A stretch of DNA of 64,000 bases. It comes from Termitomyces sp. T153 (lineage: Eukaryota > Basidiomycota > Agaricomycetes > Agaricales > Lyophyllaceae). A program made the translations under genes and the position numbers. The notes beneath the pieces are model-generated. The model ran no database searches. It was not told the origin of the DNA and was given only the letters and a program-made list of their open reading frames with translations. The stretch spans positions 930,001-994,000 of the forward strand of contig JACKQL020000003.1 of assembly GCA_018296165.2 (NCBI GenBank), written 5' to 3'. Numbering within the stretch: position 1 is the stretch's first letter; the number at the start of each line of letters is the position of its first letter. Shown one piece after another: positions 57,720 to 64,000 of the stretch.

Positions 57720-59021
57720 CTATGTTTTCATGTGGATGCTTGACATCGCCAACCCGCGGCCTGAGCGCTCGAGGTTCCCATCCTGCAGTTCATACGCAGG
57801 CCGATACCGTGGTTCTGGTAAACCCGACATCGTCCACGCATTCGGCGACGTAGGCGAGGCAGGATGTAGGGCAGGGTAAGTCTTACTCTGCGGCAACGTG
57901 TGTGTGGATGACATACATGTCGAGAGAACGCTACCGGGTGAGAGGATTTCATTCTCTGGTGTCGATGGAATGTCGTGGATAGTTAACATCATAGAGGTAA
58001 GCGCGGTAGCGGGGCTGATTACGGAGGAAGCGGAGACAGGACCATCGGGGTAAGTTGTACTTGTGACTGTAGATTCTATGAGAAGCGCAGGATTTGGGAA
58101 CGTGTTGAAGGTGGACCCAAGAGATGTGTAGCTTTTAAGCACGTTTGGGATTGAACAATGCGGCGAAAAAGTTGCAATGCTCACCCTTCATCATACAAAC
58201 AACAGTACGGAACCTTAAGTTGCCTAAGAAAAGTCCACACCTGACTGTAAGACCAATTGATGATTGGATTTATGCGTTCAAATTGCGGCCAGCCTTCGTC
58301 AGTCATGTTTCGATGCGAGAGTGTAGCTGTCCGTCACATCAGCGAGGGTGGAGGGACGAGGTGGAACCTGCTTGTACCTCCATGTGGATCAGATCGACGT
58401 GTTCCGATGAGTATAGCGGTGATATGAGGAAACCGTCGTTTGTACGCCTCAAGTGCCCGTCGCATGCCATCCGGGCCTTTAGGTTTCGAGGCGTTGTTGG
58501 GCTTTGGTTGCTTAGTGTACAAAGAGTCGGTAAAGTTTGAGGTAGTAGCCATAGTTTCTGCTTGCTCGGGATGTGAACTACACCGGAATAGATCAAGGTT
58601 ATAGTTCTTGACGGTTTCTTCAATGAACTTTTCTAATGAAGGAAATGGTGACGGAACAGGAATGTAAATTGCAGGTATGGGCTTCATGGTGTGCCCCCGT
58701 GCAAGACGTCTGGCCAAAGCACCTGCATATAGATGTAGAAGCACTGTGCCTGTCGAGAGGCAGTAAGGTAAGGATGATAAGGAAACAGTGATCAAAATTA
58801 GGCTCACAATCTTTGCCTCCGTTGAAGCTGATGGACACCGACTCCTGCCTGCATTATCATCGTGTCATTGGATACCCAGTGCTTGTACAGAATGCCCTAA
58901 CCCACCCGTGAGTGTCGAGTCCACAGTCGATCACCTCGAGCGCTTCCCGTACCACGGTTGCGAGTGGGTCATCTGACCTCGCAAGATCATAAACCTCCTG
59001 TGCAATGTTCCTGCAATCCAT
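57720..59021 (-). CDS. FAD1: FAD synthase (FMN adenylyltransferase)
   Basis: Transfers AMP from ATP to FMN to make FAD; PAPS-reductase-like fold, 360 residues. Exons (minus): 59021-58906, 58848-58808, 58749-58378, 58326-58185, 58131-57720; the sum is 1083 nt, in frame throughout. The ATP-loop motif SISFNGGKDC is split by introns 1 and 2. It is followed by PIPAIYIPVPSPFP, AILIGTRRSDPHGA/TLSHRN, the substrate-loop block NPIINWSYSQVWTFLR and YTSLGSTFNTFPNP. It ends with RYRPAYELQDGNLERSGRG, the usual fungal end. A Ser/Thr/Pro-rich insert of about 70 residues lies before the end; an unrecognised intron there cannot be excluded. The start at 59021 is the only ATG before the conserved helix. Confidence 0.9.
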
Positions 59022-59291
59022 GTCAAAGTCTGCGCGTGTGGTACTCGATGATTAAAATAGACAAGCGCGGCCTTTGGATGGCCGTTGAGCTGGTGAGCGC
59101 GGCCAAGGCTGCTGCGAAAGAATTGTGATTACATCAGTCACGTGATATTAATTTATGACATGCTTATGCGCTTCCAATTCCAAGTTTCCCGTCAGCGACT
59201 ACCCATCGCGTCGACAAACTTCTTGTCAACGGTAAGCGTCGTGTATCATTGTAGAAATATGCTGATTGATAGATCCATAGACAATTTAATC
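59022..59291. promoter_or_regulatory. Divergent promoter region of FAD synthase and GDP-L-fucose synthase
   Basis: Only 270 bp separate the two start codons, so both promoters and 5' UTRs must be packed here. No clear TATA on either side. Confidence 0.5.
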
Positions 59292-60762
<1,471 letters not shown>

Positions 60763-61144
60763 ATAGATCTCCTATAATGAAGTGTGACAGCGAAATTTCA
60801 ACAGAAAATCTAGGACTTTTGTACTCAATATGGACAGTGCTATGTGACAGAGATTAACATGCTAACTGTGATGAACATGTAACATCAATGCCGCTATCAC
60901 AGATAGAAATTGTCCTCGGTATTTTTTAAGTTACTTTAAAAGTTCATCATGTGTACATACTTAGAGAAACACGTATTGGGTATTCGAATCAGAATGCGAG
61001 GCTCCACAAACATTCCACAAACATAAACGAGTCATAAGCAAAATGCGATTTTAGTAGTACTGCTAAGAGCTCATGCAAACAGTAGCCAATAGCTTTTGGG
61101 TATATAAATTTCAGATCCTGATGCACGCTGCAGGGAGGAAAAAT

Positions 61145-62604
61145 TTAGTTTTGGTTCTCGACCAAGCTCTTCGTTGCCTTGAGGTCATCCTGGACCATCT
61201 CCTTGACGAGCGAGTCGAAATCAACCTTGCGCTTCCAACCAAGGACGCGCTCGGCTTTGGCGGGATTACCAAGGAGCAGACTGAGATTAATCTTAATCAG
61301 ACATTATAGCGAAGGAAGGATGAATGAAGACGCACTCCACCTCAGCGGGACGGAAGTACTGAGGATCAACCTTGACGACAACTTTGCCGGTCTTGACATC
61401 AATGGCTTGCTCATCCACACCCGATCCGGACCATCTTTAACGAAAAATTTGTTCTCACTGTTAGGTTGACTATGCCCGACATGAGAAGAAGTCAAACGCA
61501 CTCGAGCTCGATCCCAACCTCCTTGAAAGCCTTGATAACAAATTCACGCACAGGGTGAGTTTCACCAGTCGCAAGGACAAAGTCTTCCGGAGTGTCTTGC
61601 TGGAGCATCATCCACATTCCCTCAACATAGTCCTTTGCTGATACGAATTATCAGGATCAAGGGATAGGGCGCACAAGCCAATGACATACCGTGTCCCCAA
61701 TCACGCCGAGCATCAAGGTTCCCGAGGTACAAGCATGACTGTTTTCCGAGCGAGATATCTGCAGCTGCACGCGATATCTTGCGCGTTACGAATGTTCGAC
61801 CACGACGAGGGCTCTCGTGGTTGAATAGGATCCCATTGCACGCATACATTCCATACGACTCGCGATAGTTAACGACGATCCAGAATGCGTAGAGCTTGGC
61901 GCAGCCGTACGGAGAGCGAGGGTAGAAGGGTGTCGTCTCGCTTTGCGGTGTCTCGACGACCTTTCCGTAGAGTTCGGATGTTGACGCCTGGTAGAAGCGG
62001 ATGTATTTCTCGAGCCCACAGGTGCGTACTGCATCGAGGAGACGAAGAGTACCGAGGCCGTCGACGTCTCCCGTGTATTCTGCCATTTCGAAAGAGACTT
62101 TGACATGTGACTGCGCACCAAGATTGTAAATTTCGGTTGGTTGCACTTGCGCGATAATGTAGACAAGATTGGTGCTATCGCTTAAATCTCCGTAGTGGAG
62201 CTTGAAATTATTGCGGTCTACAGATTCATGAGGTCGTTTTCGTAAACTAGAAGGAAGGTAATGATTCACGCTCGTGTTGATCTTGGTAAAGATGGTGCAG
62301 ACGACCAGTGTTGAAGCTCGATGACCGACGAATTATACCATGCACCTCGTATCCTTTAGACAAGAGTAGTTCTGTACTGGGAATGAGTCAGTTCCAAGAT
62401 CGTGCGACTCGATGAATAGATGATCTCACAGGTAAGATCCATCCTGTCCAGTGATACCTGAATATCTGACGGTTCAGAGCAACGGCAGGAACGACGTTGC
62501 AAGGAATAATCACCAGAGATGAGTGCTACCTTCCGCTTGCGATATTCTTCAGCAGAAGGGAGGTTGAGCTTTGCAAAAGCAGGCGCGATGTCGGCGATGG
62601 ACAT
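61145..62604 (-). CDS. GMD: GDP-mannose 4,6-dehydratase
   Basis: First step of GDP-L-fucose synthesis: GDP-mannose to GDP-4-keto-6-deoxymannose, NADP-bound. 374 residues from seven exons (minus): 62604-62514, 62457-62430, 62376-62270, 62217-61690, 61637-61502, 61434-61336, 61280-61145. NADP motif [10 protein letters not shown] across intron 1, [22 protein letters not shown], the catalytic [10 protein letters not shown], and Tyr-x3-Lys in [11 protein letters not shown]; then [23 protein letters not shown], and [12 protein letters not shown], with a family-typical end. Exon 2 is only 28 nt. The ATG at 62604 fits the usual short lead; an in-frame upstream ATG at 62652 exists but adds non-conserved residues. 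Active-site residues are all present. Confidence 0.93.
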
Positions 62605-63273
62605 GATGGTGAGGATGAGACAATGAATCGTGTTCGGAAAGACAGCTGTCAATTTATTGATTGGCGAACTTCGGCAAGAATGATCCCGTTGCTATGTATG
62701 GACCCACTCCGGAAATCAGGAAGACCATGTATGTACATACTTACATATTGCTTCTTATCATATAAGTACGAGCTACGGTCGGTGCGTGAACAATGTACAT
62801 CTATCGTTCGAATTTCAGTCCTGACATTTAGTAAACTTTAGTTTGAGGGCCAGGCCATTGCATATAAGATGTAGCAGCACAAGAGATTTCAATTATCACT
62901 TCTTTTATCCCTAGGCCAGTTTGAACGTCGACGAGATCGGGTTTCGTCTTTTCAATTACTTCTGCAAAAGAGAAGTACTGCTCAAGCATATATGGAATAT
63001 TTACAGATTTCCATGGCACGTTCAAGTTGTATTCTGTCGAACAATTGAGAACTTGGTGATGCAGCAGCACGTAGTGCGGCCCGAAGCTTCAGTACTCAGT
63101 GCCGACGTTGAAGAATTGCCAGCCATCACTGAAATCGATTGGATACCGATGACAGCTCCCATTTTGTGACAGGTACAAATCAATAGAGTAGCGGTACTAA
63201 CGAGGCAAGAAAGGACAACAAGAAAGGAGTGACGGCAAGGTCCATAGGATACGGATTCGGATGACCTTTAAGT
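62605..63273. other. Intergenic between GMD and the SUZ-domain gene
   Basis: Contains the GMD promoter and the 3' UTR of the SUZ gene. Small frames at 62828-63169 show no family resemblance. Confidence 0.4.
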
Positions 63274-63912
63274 TCAACTTTCTGTCGTTGTCTGAGTAGA
63301 ACGACCAGATAACGATAGTTTTGTCCTCTGGCCATTGAATCCTCGAGGCGGTGTCTCTTCCGAGTTTGTACCCTCCATCGATGGCCCTCGCGGATTTCGA
63401 ATGACAGTAGCAGATGATGTAGGTCCTTGGGTCCACTCTCGTCTATCCTTAAAATCCATTGGCTGAGACGAGGGATTCGCTGTTGCCTCTTTCGAGGACG
63501 GAATAATTGCCTCAGAATCTGATCCAAATATTCTTTCCCGTGCAGCTTGGTATCGTGCCTCACGCTCCTTAAGGCTCTCAGCCGAAGGAGGTGGTGTAGC
63601 GGGTTTATTGTTTGTGCCAGACTCTGGACGCTTCAGGATGCGCATGGTCGGTTGAAACGCACCGAGTGGCGGAGGTATGACGTGACTTGCCGATGTAGCA
63701 GAGGGAGCAACGATTAGCTCCGGCATGGGGTTAGGTGCTTTCGCGTTTCTGTAAAGATCTTGATGAGCTGGAATGGGGTAAAGCAGAAGATTCACGCACG
63801 CGTCTTCCCAGATACGTTTATTGCTCTCCTCAGCCACTGTTTCCTCGTCCTCTCCGTCCTCCCCTTCCTCGTCCTCGTCCCAATCGTCAGGTACTCGGAC
63901 CTGAGTAGCCAT
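63274..63912 (-). CDS. SUZ-domain (RNA-binding) protein
   Basis: 195 residues from exons 63912-63800 and 63748-63274 (intron 51 bp). An acidic N-terminus (DDWDEDEEGEDGEDEE) is followed by a short helix with RIWEDA, then TMRILKRPESG and EREARYQAARERIFG. The latter two are the hallmark of the SUZ domain, a conserved RNA-binding motif, as in human SZRD1-like proteins. The C-terminal VIRNPRGPS matches the usual following motif. The last 40 residues are poorly conserved, so the 3' end may include an unrecognised intron. Confidence 0.78.
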   Translation of the reverse strand: MATQVRVPDDWDEDEEGEDGEDEETVAEESNKRIWEDACVNLLLYPIPAHQDLYRNAKAPNPMPELIVAPSATSASHVIPPPLGAFQPTMRILKRPESGTNNKPATPPPSAESLKEREARYQAARERIFGSDSEAIIPSSKEATANPSSQPMDFKDRREWTQGPTSSATVIRNPRGPSMEGTNSEETPPRGFNGQRTKLSLSGRSTQTTTES

Positions 63913-64000
63913 TTTGTAGCGAGGTGTCGACTGGATCCAGTTAAGAATGCACAGCTAATCTAGCAGAGCACTAAGATCTCACGGGTATATGAGGCTGATC
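63913..64000. other. Window end, upstream of the SUZ-domain gene
   Basis: Too short to interpret; presumably promoter/5' UTR of the preceding minus-strand gene. Confidence 0.3.

Overview
The window is nuclear DNA of a filamentous fungus, most likely a mushroom-forming basidiomycete (Agaricomycete). Host genes are split by many 45-65 bp introns, include an F-box/LRR gene and a DUF7587-like gene typical of these fungi, and are interrupted by large nested LTR retrotransposons whose chromodomain Ty3/Gypsy families resemble those of ectomycorrhizal Boletales. No bacterial operon logic applies; each gene has its own start and exon chain, and I rebuilt exon borders by hand from splice sites, frame and family alignment.

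Layout. 1-9.0 kb is a compact host block: the 3' part of O-acetylhomoserine sulfhydrylase, an F-box gene, a class III (SIRT5-like) sirtuin, an alpha/beta hydrolase and a tail-anchored DUF7587-like protein. About 9.3-43.3 kb is a CpG-depleted transposon island. It holds a tyrosine-recombinase retrotransposon with A1-ORFs-B1A2B2 split repeats (9.8-14.5 kb), an F-box relic, a gene-bearing small-LTR element (17.4-20.8 kb), and a chromovirus 'O' (20.8-41.4 kb). Chromovirus 'A' (minus strand) sits inside O, and a 7.5 kb element 'B' sits inside the gag of A with a clean 5 bp target duplication. 43.9-46.1 kb returns to host sequence: a nucleotide-sugar (GDP-fucose-like) transporter and a truncated host gene. 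46.1-54.6 kb is a second transposon block: a TIR element with 89 bp inverted repeats, and Gypsy element 'C' carrying solo LTR insertions. 54.6-56.6 kb is CpG-rich but has no recognisable gene. 56.7-64 kb is a dense host block: alpha-carbonic anhydrase, FAD synthase, GDP-L-fucose synthase, GDP-mannose 4,6-dehydratase and a SUZ-domain protein.

How genes work together. GDP-mannose 4,6-dehydratase (61.1-62.6 kb) and GDP-L-fucose synthase (59.3-60.8 kb) are consecutive, convergent, and together convert GDP-mannose to GDP-L-fucose. A SLC35C-type transporter 14 kb away, separated mainly by transposon C, could move the product into the Golgi. FAD synthase and GDP-L-fucose synthase share a 270 bp divergent promoter region.

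The most unusual feature is in the retrotransposons. Elements A and B both carry, antisense and starting exactly 31 bp from the 3' LTR, a gene with a Zn2Cys6-like cysteine array followed by a predicted coiled coil. B keeps this gene but has no recognisable pol. A also has two tandem retropepsin domains. Almost all transposon damage is of the CpG-to-TpG/CpA kind, eroding arginine codons.
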